Origin: Candidatus Caldipriscus sp. T1.2
GTDB taxonomy: Bacteria; Hydrothermota; Hydrothermia; LBFQ01
NCBI GenBank assembly: GCA_000980735.1
Contig: LBFQ01000054.1
Coordinates: forward strand, 1 to 11,328
Direction of reading: 5' to 3'
DNA: 11,328 nt
A program made the translations under genes and the position numbers. Positions 1-6,670 of this stretch are shown here, in pieces; position 1 is the stretch's first letter, and each line of letters begins with the position of its first letter. The notes under the pieces were generated by a model that saw nothing but the letters and a program-made list of their open reading frames with translations, did no database searches and was not told where the DNA came from.

Positions 1-1427
1 GCGGGTATGAAAACACCCCATGCCCTCTGCCTTGATATTACCCAGTCCGGCCTCTCCTTAACGGACATATATATTCTGTTTATGCTCTCCTCTGGATGCC
101 ACTTTACATCCTCCTTTATAGCCTTAAGCGCCCTTTCCCTAAGATTTTGGTGATCTACCGAGAGGAACCATTGCCCAGTAGCCCTGAATATTAAAGGTTT
201 CTTATATCTCCAATCATGGGGATAGTTGTGCCTGTACTTGCCAAGCTTAACAAAAAAGCCCAACTCCTTCAACCTCTCTATCGCCCTTTCTCCACCCTCC
301 TCTATACTCTTACCCGCCACGTTTAAAGGATATTTTGTTTGCCTATCCGCATCTTGGGTAAAGTTTCCAACCTCATCCACCGGTGAGAAAACCTCAAGGT
401 TGTAAATTTTCCCAACCTCGTAGTCCTCCTTACCGTGCCCAGGCGCAATATGAACTATCCCAGAACCCTCCTCCGAAGAAACGAAGTCCGCAAGGATACC
501 TAGGGATACCCTATCCGGAAATAGGGGGTGCTGGAACTTTTTATACTCAAAATATTTTCCCTTCTCAACCCTCAAAACTTCCCATTCCCAACCGAGCTCT
601 TCCCTTATCCTTTCTGCGTTTTCCTTGCCGAAAACCACCACCTTCCCATCCACCTTTGCAAATAGATATTCCATAATTGGGGAAAAGGCAAAAGCCCTGT
701 TTCCAAAAAGCGTCCAAGGAGTTGTAGTCCAGACCAGAATATAAAACTCCTCATCAAGGCATTTGGTTAAGAACCACAAAGATGGAGATTCCTTTTCGTA
801 ATATTCTATCTCCGCCATCGCAAGGGCGCTCTGACTTTCCCTTGACCAAGGTAACGGCATATACCCCCTGTATATATACCCTTTTTCAATTAATTCCGCC
901 AAGAGCTCCGTTTCATCCGCCTCAAAGTTCGGATCCATCGTTAAATATATATCATCCCAGTCGGTTAAAACTCCAAGCCTCTTAAACTCCTCCTTCTGAA
1001 TTTCCACCCACCTTTTGGCGAATTCCCTACTCTTTTGCCTTATCTTTAACTTCACCTCCGGATCTTTTATCCCCTTTTCCTTCACAAGTTTCTTTATTTC
1101 CTCATCGTTTTCTACAACCTCCTTCTCTATGGGCATACCGTGGTTATCCCAACCCAAAACGAAGCTTATCCTGTACCCCCTTAATGCTTTGTACCTTACG
1201 AGGATATCCTTAAGGGTTTTATTGAGGGCATGCCCTATGTGTATATGCCCGTTTGAATAAGGGGGACCGTCGTGTAGGATGAACAATGGGGCATTTCTCT
1301 CCTTTAGCTTCTTGAAAATCCCCTTTTCCTCCCAAAACCTTTGGAATATTGGTTCCCTTTCTGGTAGATTTCCCCTCATGGGGAAATCCGTTTTTGGCAT
1401 ATTTAGGGTATCCTTGTAGCTTCCCAT
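1..1427 (-). CDS. ileS: Isoleucyl-tRNA synthetase, N-terminal half (truncated by window edge)
   Basis: Charges tRNA-Ile with isoleucine in the cytoplasm and edits misactivated valine. About 475 residues are visible of a protein usually over 900. Seen directly: the class I HIGH motif at residues 63-66 after HDGPPYSNG; GWDNHGMPIE at about 92-101, where many family members have GWDxHGLPxE; the CP1 editing-domain start WTTTPWTLFGN; the later editing-domain block GIVHIAPGHGKEDYEVG; and PDWVISRQRAWGVFIP near the left edge, a conserved IleRS block whose usual Pro is Phe here. The KMSKS loop and the anticodon-binding and C-terminal zinc regions lie outside the window. The ATG follows GGAAAGG by 7 nt and comes 2 nt after the stop of the P5C dehydrogenase gene, so the two are probably co-transcribed and translationally coupled. 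Family assignment is secure. Confidence 0.96.
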   Translation of the reverse strand, partial: MGSYKDTLNMPKTDFPMRGNLPEREPIFQRFWEEKGIFKKLKERNAPLFILHDGPPYSNGHIHIGHALNKTLKDILVRYKALRGYRISFVLGWDNHGMPIEKEVVENDEEIKKLVKEKGIKDPEVKLKIRQKSREFAKRWVEIQKEEFKRLGVLTDWDDIYLTMDPNFEADETELLAELIEKGYIYRGYMPLPWSRESQSALAMAEIEYYEKESPSLWFLTKCLDEEFYILVWTTTPWTLFGNRAFAFSPIMEYLFAKVDGKVVVFGKENAERIREELGWEWEVLRVEKGKYFEYKKFQHPLFPDRVSLGILADFVSSEEGSGIVHIAPGHGKEDYEVGKIYNLEVFSPVDEVGNFTQDADRQTKYPLNVAGKSIEEGGERAIERLKELGFFVKLGKYRHNYPHDWRYKKPLIFRATGQWFLSVDHQNLRERALKAIKEDVKWHPEESINRIYMSVKERPDWVISRQRAWGVFIP

Positions 1428-1429
1428 AA

Positions 1430-2992
1430 TTATAACCTTTCCGAAACCGTTTTCCCCTGTAAGAAGTATAATAGATAATCCGGACCCCCAGCCTTCGCGT
1501 CCGTACCCGACATATTAAACCCACCGAAGGGATGAACGCCAACTATAGCGCCCGTACATTTCCTATTTATGTAAAGGTTCCCAACGTGAAATTCGCACTT
1601 TGCCTTATATATCTTTTCCCTGTTCCTCGTGAAAACGGAGCCCGTAAGCCCATAATCCGTATCGTTTGCTATCCTCAATGCATCATCAAAATCCTTTGCT
1701 TTTATAACCGAAAGAACCGGACCAAAGATCTCCTCCTGGGCGATCTTCGCATTAGGTGGGACGTCCGCGAATATGGTGGGTTGTATGTAATAACCCTCAT
1801 CGTAAATTCCGCCCCTCATCTTCTCCCCTCCAAAAACGAGCTTACCTTCCCCCTTCCCAATCTCTATGTAATTCAGTATCTTCTTTTCGGAGCTTTCGTT
1901 TATCACCGGTCCCATAAATTTATTCTCCGCGGGATCCCCTATCTCTATCCTTTTCGCCTCTTCTACGACCGCCGAGAGAATTTTATCATAAACATCCTCA
2001 ACTATTATTAGCCTTGAAGCCGCCGAACACTTTTGCCCCTGATAACCATAAGCAGAAACTATTATCTGGTTTGCTATAAAGGGTATGTCCTTCTCATCTA
2101 TCTCGTTATCAACTATTATTGCATCCTTTCCCCCCATTTCCGCTATTACCCTCTTGAGCCACTTTTGCCCGGGCCTTACCTTCGCAGCTTCCTCGTATAT
2201 CCAAATCCCCACATCCTTTGATCCCGTGAAGGCGATCATACGGATCTTTGGGTGCTTAACAAGATAGCCACCGAGGGAACCGCCCGAGCCTGGTAGGAAG
2301 TTTATAACGCCATCGGGAAGCCCCGCCTCCCTCATTATATCCATAAATAGATAACCCATCATGGGGGAATCGGATGCGGGTTTTAATATTACCGTGTTTC
2401 CCGTAACAACCGCTGCAACCGTCATTCCCGTAAGGATCGCTAAGGGGAAATTCCAGGGTGGTATAACTGCTACGACTCCCAAGGGGATATAAAAGTACTC
2501 GTTGTTTTCGCCATATATATGGGCAAGGGGCCTATTCCCCGCAAGCTCAAGCATCTGATGCGCGTAATAGTCAAGGTAATCTATTGCCTCCGCTACATCC
2601 GCATCCGCTTCCACCCAGTTTTTCCCCACCTCATAAACCATCCATGCGGTTATCTCAAACCTCCTCCTCCTTAAAACCTCCGCTGCTTTAAAGAGAAATC
2701 CCGCCCTTTCTTCCGCGGGAAACTTTCTCCAAAACTCAAAGGCCTTCCATGCACTCTCTATGGCAATATCCGCCTCCTTTTCTCCCGCAGCATAAAACTC
2801 CGCCACCAATTCGTTTTTATGTGCCGGATTAAAAGATCCAAAAACCTTATCGGTTTTATATTCTTTCCCGTTTATGATTATCGGATATCTCTTCCCAAAG
2901 TTCCTTTTTGCATTTTCCAGAGCATCCTTTATAGCCTTAATGTTTTCCTCCTTTGAAAAATCCGTAAGAGGCTCGGGTCTAAAGGGTCTCAT
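1430..2992 (-). CDS. pruA: L-glutamate gamma-semialdehyde (delta-1-pyrroline-5-carboxylate) dehydrogenase
   Basis: NAD(P)-dependent aldehyde dehydrogenase that oxidises glutamate gamma-semialdehyde, the open form of P5C, to glutamate in the second step of proline catabolism. The 520-residue length fits the monofunctional enzyme. Visible: VGKNWVEADADVAEAID (about 122-138), typical of the P5CDH subfamily; PPWNFP (178-183), the cofactor-site motif; FTGS (255-258); general base Glu285 in IAEMGGKD; nucleophile Cys322 in GQKCSA; and QEEIFGPVLSVI near the C-terminus. It strongly resembles Thermus P5CDH from the N-terminal FRPEP onward, which supports this ATG. An in-frame TAA lies inside the upstream TATAAT, so the start cannot be further upstream. 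No Shine-Dalgarno is present; see the promoter entry. Proline dehydrogenase, the usual partner, is not adjacent: the upstream neighbour is a divergent SRPBCC gene. Cytoplasmic. rocA is an alternative name. Confidence 0.95.
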   Translation of the reverse strand: MRPFRPEPLTDFSKEENIKAIKDALENAKRNFGKRYPIIINGKEYKTDKVFGSFNPAHKNELVAEFYAAGEKEADIAIESAWKAFEFWRKFPAEERAGFLFKAAEVLRRRRFEITAWMVYEVGKNWVEADADVAEAIDYLDYYAHQMLELAGNRPLAHIYGENNEYFYIPLGVVAVIPPWNFPLAILTGMTVAAVVTGNTVILKPASDSPMMGYLFMDIMREAGLPDGVINFLPGSGGSLGGYLVKHPKIRMIAFTGSKDVGIWIYEEAAKVRPGQKWLKRVIAEMGGKDAIIVDNEIDEKDIPFIANQIIVSAYGYQGQKCSAASRLIIVEDVYDKILSAVVEEAKRIEIGDPAENKFMGPVINESSEKKILNYIEIGKGEGKLVFGGEKMRGGIYDEGYYIQPTIFADVPPNAKIAQEEIFGPVLSVIKAKDFDDALRIANDTDYGLTGSVFTRNREKIYKAKCEFHVGNLYINRKCTGAIVGVHPFGGFNMSGTDAKAGGPDYLLYFLQGKTVSERL

Positions 2993-3000
2993 AGGCGGGT

Positions 3001-3006
3001 ATTATA
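3001..3006 (-). promoter_or_regulatory. -10-like element (TATAAT) of the P5C dehydrogenase gene, probably leaderless
   Basis: On the minus strand a perfect TATAAT lies 8 nt before the ATG at 2992. A start site about 7 nt downstream would fall at or beside the ATG, giving a leaderless mRNA. The 8 nt between (ACCCGCCT) contain no Shine-Dalgarno. At 17 nt spacing the -35 position (3024-3029) reads TGTCCC, a weak match. The box and its position are seen; promoter activity is inferred. Confidence 0.6.
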
Positions 3007-3056
3007 CCGTTGAAAGTCATGCTGGGACACTTGGCGAAATCTCGTTCTTTCATCTT

Positions 3057-3062
3057 TAGAAT
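3057..3062 (+). promoter_or_regulatory. -10-like element (TAGAAT) of the SRPBCC gene, very short leader
   Basis: TAGAAT lies 14 nt before the ATG at 3077, implying a leader of about 8 nt or less. The sequence before the ATG (CCAAACCAAAAC) has no Shine-Dalgarno. TTGGCG at 3031-3036 resembles a -35 but the 20-nt spacing is too long to be convincing. No ATG, GTG or TTG is found in frame between the upstream stop at 3011 and 3077, so the start is forced. Promoter function is inferred. Confidence 0.45.
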
Positions 3063-3076
3063 ATCCAAACCAAAAC

Positions 3077-3538
3077 ATGAGAATGTATAGGCTATACAGG
3101 GAACAGATTGTGCAAGGGGATATCGAAGATATATGGAAATTCTTCTCGGATCCCCGTAATTTAAGCAAGATAACCCCACCGGATATGAACTTTAAGATTT
3201 TGACAGAAGATCTTCCCGAAGAAATCTTTACAGGTCTAATAATTGAGTACGAGGTATCACCATTTGGCAATATACCCGTTCATTGGGTGACGGAAATAAC
3301 CGCTGTTGAAAAATATAAGTACTTCATAGACGAACAGAGGTTTGGACCGTACAAATTTTGGCATCACCTACATCTGTTTGAAAGGTTGGACGGGCAAAAA
3401 ATAAAAATCATAGATAAGGTGCATTACATAATTCCGTTTGGTATTTTGGGGCAAATCGCAAACGCCCTACTCGTGAGAAAGAGACTGGATTATATATTTG
3501 ATTACAGGGCAAAAATCATAGCGGAAATATTCGGTTGA
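3077..3538 (+). CDS. SRPBCC (START-like) family protein, COG4276-like
   Basis: A small (153 aa) single-domain protein of the SRPBCC / polyketide-cyclase-like superfamily, whose helix-grip fold encloses a hydrophobic ligand cavity. The ligand of this subfamily is not established. Diagnostic stretches are DPRNLSKITPP (25-35), IPVHWVTEIT (66-75), the conserved DEQRFGPYKFWHHLH block (85-99) and VHYIIPFGILG (115-125). These match the group annotated as ligand-binding SRPBCC domain-containing proteins, sometimes found beside or fused to TIGR01777-type epimerases; none is present here. There is no signal peptide, so a cytoplasmic location is likely. It is the only plus-strand gene, divergent from the P5C dehydrogenase gene and convergent with hsp33, leaving 6 nt between the stop codons. 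The family is confident; the biological role is unknown. Confidence 0.88.
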   Translation: MRMYRLYREQIVQGDIEDIWKFFSDPRNLSKITPPDMNFKILTEDLPEEIFTGLIIEYEVSPFGNIPVHWVTEITAVEKYKYFIDEQRFGPYKFWHHLHLFERLDGQKIKIIDKVHYIIPFGILGQIANALLVRKRLDYIFDYRAKIIAEIFG

Positions 3539-3544
3539 AACGAA

Positions 3545-4315
3545 TTATCTCCTAATGATATACTCCTTCTTACAGAAGATGCAAACCGCCCTTGTTCCAT
3601 CCTCAATGCTTTCATCCTGCAAAACCGTCTCTATCAACCTCTCATAGTTGCACCAGCAATCGTAATAATAATCCCTCTCGTCCAAGGGTTCAACTTCCCC
3701 CGCCAAATACTTTAAAAGAGACAAAGGAGAGTTGCCCTTTGAGAGGAAAAGGCTTACGGAAAAACCCTTTAACTTCTCCTCAATCTCCGAGATCTCCCTT
3801 TCCTCCGCATCTGCCAAAACCTCAACTATGAAACCCCCAGCGCTTACAACCTGCCCGTATTCCCCCACCAAAACCCCCAAACCCACCGCGCTCCTTCTCT
3901 GCTCAGATTGATAAAGGAAATATGCGAAATCCTCCCCTACTTCCCCGCTTACCAAAGGCACCTCGCTTATATAACCCTCCCTTATCACCCTCATTATCCC
4001 GCTTTTAACTATACCAGAAACGTTGAGCTTTCCATCCTTAAGTTCCGCTTCCGCACTTGGGTTCGCAATGTACCCCCTTACCCTTTGTCCTTTAAGTTGG
4101 GCTATAACCCTCCTCGCAGGTCCCGAGCAAACTATCTCAACAGTGATACCCCTGTACATCAAACCATAAAGCACTGTACCAGTTAAAACCCTACCCAAAA
4201 GGGCGGTTGAGGTTGGGGAGGTCTGATGGATTCTACGGGCTTCCGCGACTATGTCCGTACTTTCAACCACCCCAAAGATCAGGTTCCCTTTCCTTGCAAG
4301 GAAAGCTTTACCCAT
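3545..4315 (-). CDS. hslO: Redox-regulated chaperone Hsp33
   Basis: ATP-independent holdase that protects unfolding proteins during oxidative stress. In the family, four cysteines bind zinc when reduced and form disulfides on oxidation, unfolding the linker and exposing the client site. The 256 residues show the core fold (ARRIHQTSPTSTALLGRVLTG, 26-46), GYIANPSAE (81-89), YFLYQSEQRRSAVGLGVLV (132-150) and a C-terminal Cys220-X-Cys222 ... Cys245-X2-Cys248 zinc site. Only 22 residues separate the two Cys pairs, against roughly 26-32 as I recall for the family, so the zinc domain is compact. The ATG starts 1 nt after the radC stop (TGATATG), with GGAG inside the radC end as ribosome binding site. 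It is the last gene of the long minus-strand run. The two preceding genes show no direct functional link. Confidence 0.95.
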   Translation of the reverse strand: MGKAFLARKGNLIFGVVESTDIVAEARRIHQTSPTSTALLGRVLTGTVLYGLMYRGITVEIVCSGPARRVIAQLKGQRVRGYIANPSAEAELKDGKLNVSGIVKSGIMRVIREGYISEVPLVSGEVGEDFAYFLYQSEQRRSAVGLGVLVGEYGQVVSAGGFIVEVLADAEEREISEIEEKLKGFSVSLFLSKGNSPLSLLKYLAGEVEPLDERDYYYDCWCNYERLIETVLQDESIEDGTRAVCIFCKKEYIIRR

Positions 4316-4316
4316 A

Positions 4317-4961
4317 TCAAAACTCCATAACCAAACCGTTCAAAATCCCAACCGCTCTATTTTTTACCACAATAAAGCTCTCAACGAAGTTTATTCCAAG
4401 CCTGTCCGCTATATCCTTTATATTTTTCGTGAACCTTATGTCCTCCTTTGAGGGTTCATCCCTTCCATCAACATGGTTGTGGGCAAGGATAAACTGCGAA
4501 GCGGAATTTTTAAATATGGGTTCAAATATCTCCCTCGGATGGATCATTACGGAGTTTAAGCTCCCTACCCCTATTACCTCCGTCTTTATGTGAAAACCCG
4601 CCCCGTCGTACATAATCAAAACCAGGTTCTCCTTTCTCTCCTGTGAAAGGTTGTAAAAAATTGCGGATAAATGCTTCCTATCAAAGGGCTGGAGCTCCTT
4701 GTGATACACCCTCCTTCCAAGCTCAAATGATGCGGAAAGTCTTAAAGCCTTTGCCAAACCTATACCCTCAACCTTCGCAAGGGCCTTTATGGTCATCTCC
4801 GCAAGTTCATCCAATTTAAAGTTTTCGATTAAAGACTTTGAAAGCTCAAATACGTTTTTTCTCCTAGTCCCGGTTGAAAGTATAAGGGCTAAAATTTCGT
4901 CATCCGAAAGGCTCCTAATTCCGGAAAGCAAAGCCTTTTCCCTAGGGAGGATCTTCTTCAA
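4317..4961 (-). CDS. radC: RadC family JAB/MPN-domain protein
   Basis: The 214 residues have an N-terminal helical part with PREKALLSGIRSLSDDEILALILSTGT, a helix-hairpin-helix-like KVEGIGLAKALRL (63-75), and a C-terminal JAB1/MPN+ domain. Its metal-binding signature is His161-X-His163 ... Ser171-X2-Asp174, preceded by the conserved HPREIF (141-146). In the family the metal-dependent hydrolase fold is conserved, but the physiological role is unsettled; the original DNA-repair claim for RadC has been disputed. Oddities: the usual HNHPSG reads HNHVDG, and the usual DH[IV]I motif near the C-terminus reads ESFIVV. The start is TTG at 4961, overlapping the permease stop as TTGA, with GGAGGG 8 nt upstream. 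It sits directly between the ABC permease and hsp33 genes. Family assignment is strong; activity is uncertain. Confidence 0.92.
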   Translation of the reverse strand: MKKILPREKALLSGIRSLSDDEILALILSTGTRRKNVFELSKSLIENFKLDELAEMTIKALAKVEGIGLAKALRLSASFELGRRVYHKELQPFDRKHLSAIFYNLSQERKENLVLIMYDGAGFHIKTEVIGVGSLNSVMIHPREIFEPIFKNSASQFILAHNHVDGRDEPSKEDIRFTKNIKDIADRLGINFVESFIVVKNRAVGILNGLVMEF

Positions 4962-5764
4962 TCCTTCATCCCTCCCCTCGCATAAACCTCCGTTATCTGC
5001 CTCTGGAAAATCGCAAAAACTATTAGGGCGGGTAGGCTACTTAGAAGGGATGCGGCCATAAGGGCTGGGTAGTTTGTTACCTCACCCTGGGCAAAGTACG
5101 CCACCGCGAGCTGTATGGGCCTGAGTTTCTTTTCCGATACCACCAAAAGGGGCCATAAAAAGCCGTTCCAAGTATATACCGCACTAAAGACCGCTATGGT
5201 TATTATTACGGGTTTAACGATGGGAATGGCAACCTTAAGTAGAAAAGTTAAGTCGTTTCCCCCATCCACAAAAACCGCATCCCTCAAATCCTTGGGTATA
5301 CTCTTAAAAGCCTGCCTTAAAAGGAAAATTGCGTAAATATTCGCCATCCAGGGTATCACCAAACCAGCGAAGGTATCCACCATCCCCATCCTCTGGACGA
5401 TCACGAAGAGCTGTAGTATATAAACTGGCATAGGTACGGATGCCAAAAGTAAAAGGGCAGAAAATAGGACCTCCCTTCCCTTAAAGTTCATCCAAGAGAG
5501 GGCGTAAGCAGCGAGGATTGAGGTTATAAGTTCCCCAAGGACTATGAAGAATATCATACCTACGGTGACTAAAACACTCGTTCCAAGTTCAAGCTTGCTT
5601 AAGGCGAGTTTGTAACCCTCAAAAGTTATCTCCTTGGGAAAGAGGGTTGGGGGAAATTGGATAGCCTCCGCCTGACCCTTTAAGGACGTGATCACCATCC
5701 AATAGAATGGGAAAAGAACAAATAGGACGATTAGGATTATCCAAAGGTTCCTCAAAAACCTCAT
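4958..5764 (-). CDS. Carbohydrate ABC transporter permease, MalG/UgpE type (CUT1 family)
   Basis: Inner-membrane subunit of a binding-protein-dependent importer, normally pairing with a MalF-type permease and driven by a MalK-type ATPase to bring in oligosaccharides or glycerol-phosphate-like solutes. The 268 residues show about six membrane segments (roughly 6-28, 65-90, 100-124, 130-150, 184-205, 237-257), the family stretch DTFAGLVIPWMANIYAIFLL (130-149) and the EAA loop that contacts the ATPase (DAVFVDGG ... IPIVKP, 162-185). The C-terminal RGGMKD is typical of the MalG group. The gene begins in an ATGA overlap with the ferredoxin oxidoreductase gene and ends in a TTGA overlap with radC. 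No partner permease, substrate-binding protein or ATPase is in the window, so substrate and partners cannot be inferred. The GH1 enzyme four genes upstream is suggestive but not evidence. Confidence 0.93.
   Translation of the reverse strand: MRFLRNLWIILIVLFVLFPFYWMVITSLKGQAEAIQFPPTLFPKEITFEGYKLALSKLELGTSVLVTVGMIFFIVLGELITSILAAYALSWMNFKGREVLFSALLLLASVPMPVYILQLFVIVQRMGMVDTFAGLVIPWMANIYAIFLLRQAFKSIPKDLRDAVFVDGGNDLTFLLKVAIPIVKPVIITIAVFSAVYTWNGFLWPLLVVSEKKLRPIQLAVAYFAQGEVTNYPALMAASLLSSLPALIVFAIFQRQITEVYARGGMKD
4970..4975 (-). promoter_or_regulatory. Shine-Dalgarno (GGAGGG) that fixes the TTG start of radC
   Basis: A strong GGAGGG inside the last codons of the permease gene sits 8 nt before TTG at 4961. 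It supports the TTG as the radC start. The nearby ATG three codons before the permease stop is in the permease frame, not that of radC. Confidence 0.65.
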
Positions 5765-6645
5765 ACGTACTTTTCTTCTATGATCCTTTTAACCTTCTCC
5801 TTCCAGACCTTATCCGTTATATCCTGCAAGGCTGGAGCAAGGTTTATATCCCTTACAAGTTGCCCTTCATAAGTGGGGGTACCTTCCTCCCTGTAGAATA
5901 TCCCAAGAGGGACCTTTCCGGAATTCCAAACCTCCATGATCTTAGCTATTGCCTCCGCCCTCGTAGGGAAGGGACCGTTTAAAGTTACGGAATTCGCCTT
6001 AAACCAATCGTATGTATTGAACCTGTTGAAGGTTACGCATGGGGAATAAACGTCAACAAAAGAAAACCCCTTATGCTTTATTGCCTCCGTGAATATCACC
6101 TCAAGGGTCTTAGGATCCCCTGAAAATCCCCTAGCTACAAACGTGGCACCCATAACAAGAGCTATATATACGGGTTCTATAGGTCCCTCAACGGAACCGT
6201 ATGGAGTGGTACCAGTCTTAAAACCCCTTAGGGAGGTTGGGGAAGTTTGTCCTTTCGTGAGCCCGTATATCATATTGTCCATAACAATGTAAGTTATATC
6301 TGGGTTTCTCCTTGAAACGTGCAAGAAGTGGTTCCCTCCTATCGCGTAACCATCCCCATCACCACCCGCGGCTATAACCGTAAGTTTGGGGTTTGCCAGC
6401 TTTATTGCAGTTGCGGTAGGTAAAACCCTCCCATGTATCCCGTGATAACCGTAAGCCTTTATATAGTCGCTTATTTTTCCGCTACAACCTATACCTGAAA
6501 CTATAACAACTTCCGAAGGATCAAGGTTTAGGTTTAATAGGGCTTTTTTTAGGGCGAGAAGAACCGCGTAATCCCCACAACCCGGGCACCACGTGGGCTT
6601 GTGGGATTCGTAATCCCTCAAAGTCCTTTTAACTTCCGTTGCCAT
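5761..6645 (-). CDS. korB: 2-oxoacid:ferredoxin oxidoreductase, beta (TPP-binding) subunit
   Basis: Beta subunit of an enzyme that decarboxylates a 2-oxoacid such as 2-oxoglutarate or pyruvate to the acyl-CoA and reduces ferredoxin. The 294 residues show Cys20 and Cys23 in WCPGCGDY, Cys54 in GIGCSGK and Cys203 in SPCVTFN, which fit the single [4Fe-4S] cluster of this family. The thiamine diphosphate site is GDGDGYAIGGNH (95-106) with Asn124 in VMDN and YGLTKGQTSPT (127-137), the last resembling archaeal two-subunit 2-oxoacid oxidoreductases. The alpha subunit, carrying the pyrimidine-binding and gamma domains, is normally encoded just upstream; here the upstream gene is a Na/Pi transporter, so the partner must be elsewhere. 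Substrate cannot be read from beta alone, so korB is a family-level label. The ATG is forced by an in-frame TAA 3-5 nt upstream and has no Shine-Dalgarno. Confidence 0.92.
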   Translation of the reverse strand: MATEVKRTLRDYESHKPTWCPGCGDYAVLLALKKALLNLNLDPSEVVIVSGIGCSGKISDYIKAYGYHGIHGRVLPTATAIKLANPKLTVIAAGGDGDGYAIGGNHFLHVSRRNPDITYIVMDNMIYGLTKGQTSPTSLRGFKTGTTPYGSVEGPIEPVYIALVMGATFVARGFSGDPKTLEVIFTEAIKHKGFSFVDVYSPCVTFNRFNTYDWFKANSVTLNGPFPTRAEAIAKIMEVWNSGKVPLGIFYREEGTPTYEGQLVRDINLAPALQDITDKVWKEKVKRIIEEKYV

Positions 6646-6653
6646 AATTTAGT

Positions 6654-6659
6654 ATTCTA
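6654..6659 (-). promoter_or_regulatory. -10-like element (TAGAAT) before the 2-oxoacid oxidoreductase gene, possible internal leaderless promoter
   Basis: In the 25-nt gap after the transporter stop, TAGAAT on the minus strand lies 8 nt before the ATG at 6645, the same geometry as at the P5C dehydrogenase gene. The bases between (ACTAAATT) carry no Shine-Dalgarno. The -35 region, inside the transporter's last codons, has no good match. It suggests this gene and those downstream can be transcribed separately from der through the transporter. Inferred from position only. Confidence 0.45.
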
Positions 6660-6670
6660 AGGTTGAAGGC

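Larger units (their letters stand above)
2993..3076. promoter_or_regulatory. Divergent intergenic region between P5C dehydrogenase and SRPBCC genes
   Basis: This 84-nt spacer is the longest non-coding stretch in the window. It contains two back-to-back -10-like hexamers (TATAAT on minus, TAGAAT on plus) 50 nt apart, so the expected -35 regions nearly abut around 3024-3039. I see no convincing operator palindrome, riboswitch or terminator in it. Confidence 0.6.

Noticed and set aside
1429..1434. TATAAT on the minus strand one base before the ileS ATG
   Set aside because: It is too close to the ATG to act as a promoter for it; transcription would begin inside the gene. It is produced by the last codon and stop of the dehydrogenase gene, and ileS has a good Shine-Dalgarno instead.
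1532..2011. Long plus-strand open frame inside the P5C dehydrogenase gene
   Set aside because: It is antisense to a clearly conserved enzyme, has no recognisable domain and shows the composition of a shadow frame.
3529..3545. Small inverted repeat ATTCG ... CGAAT between the convergent stops
   Set aside because: The stem is only 5 bp, with two G-C pairs and a 7-nt loop, and has no T-run, so it is too weak for an intrinsic terminator.
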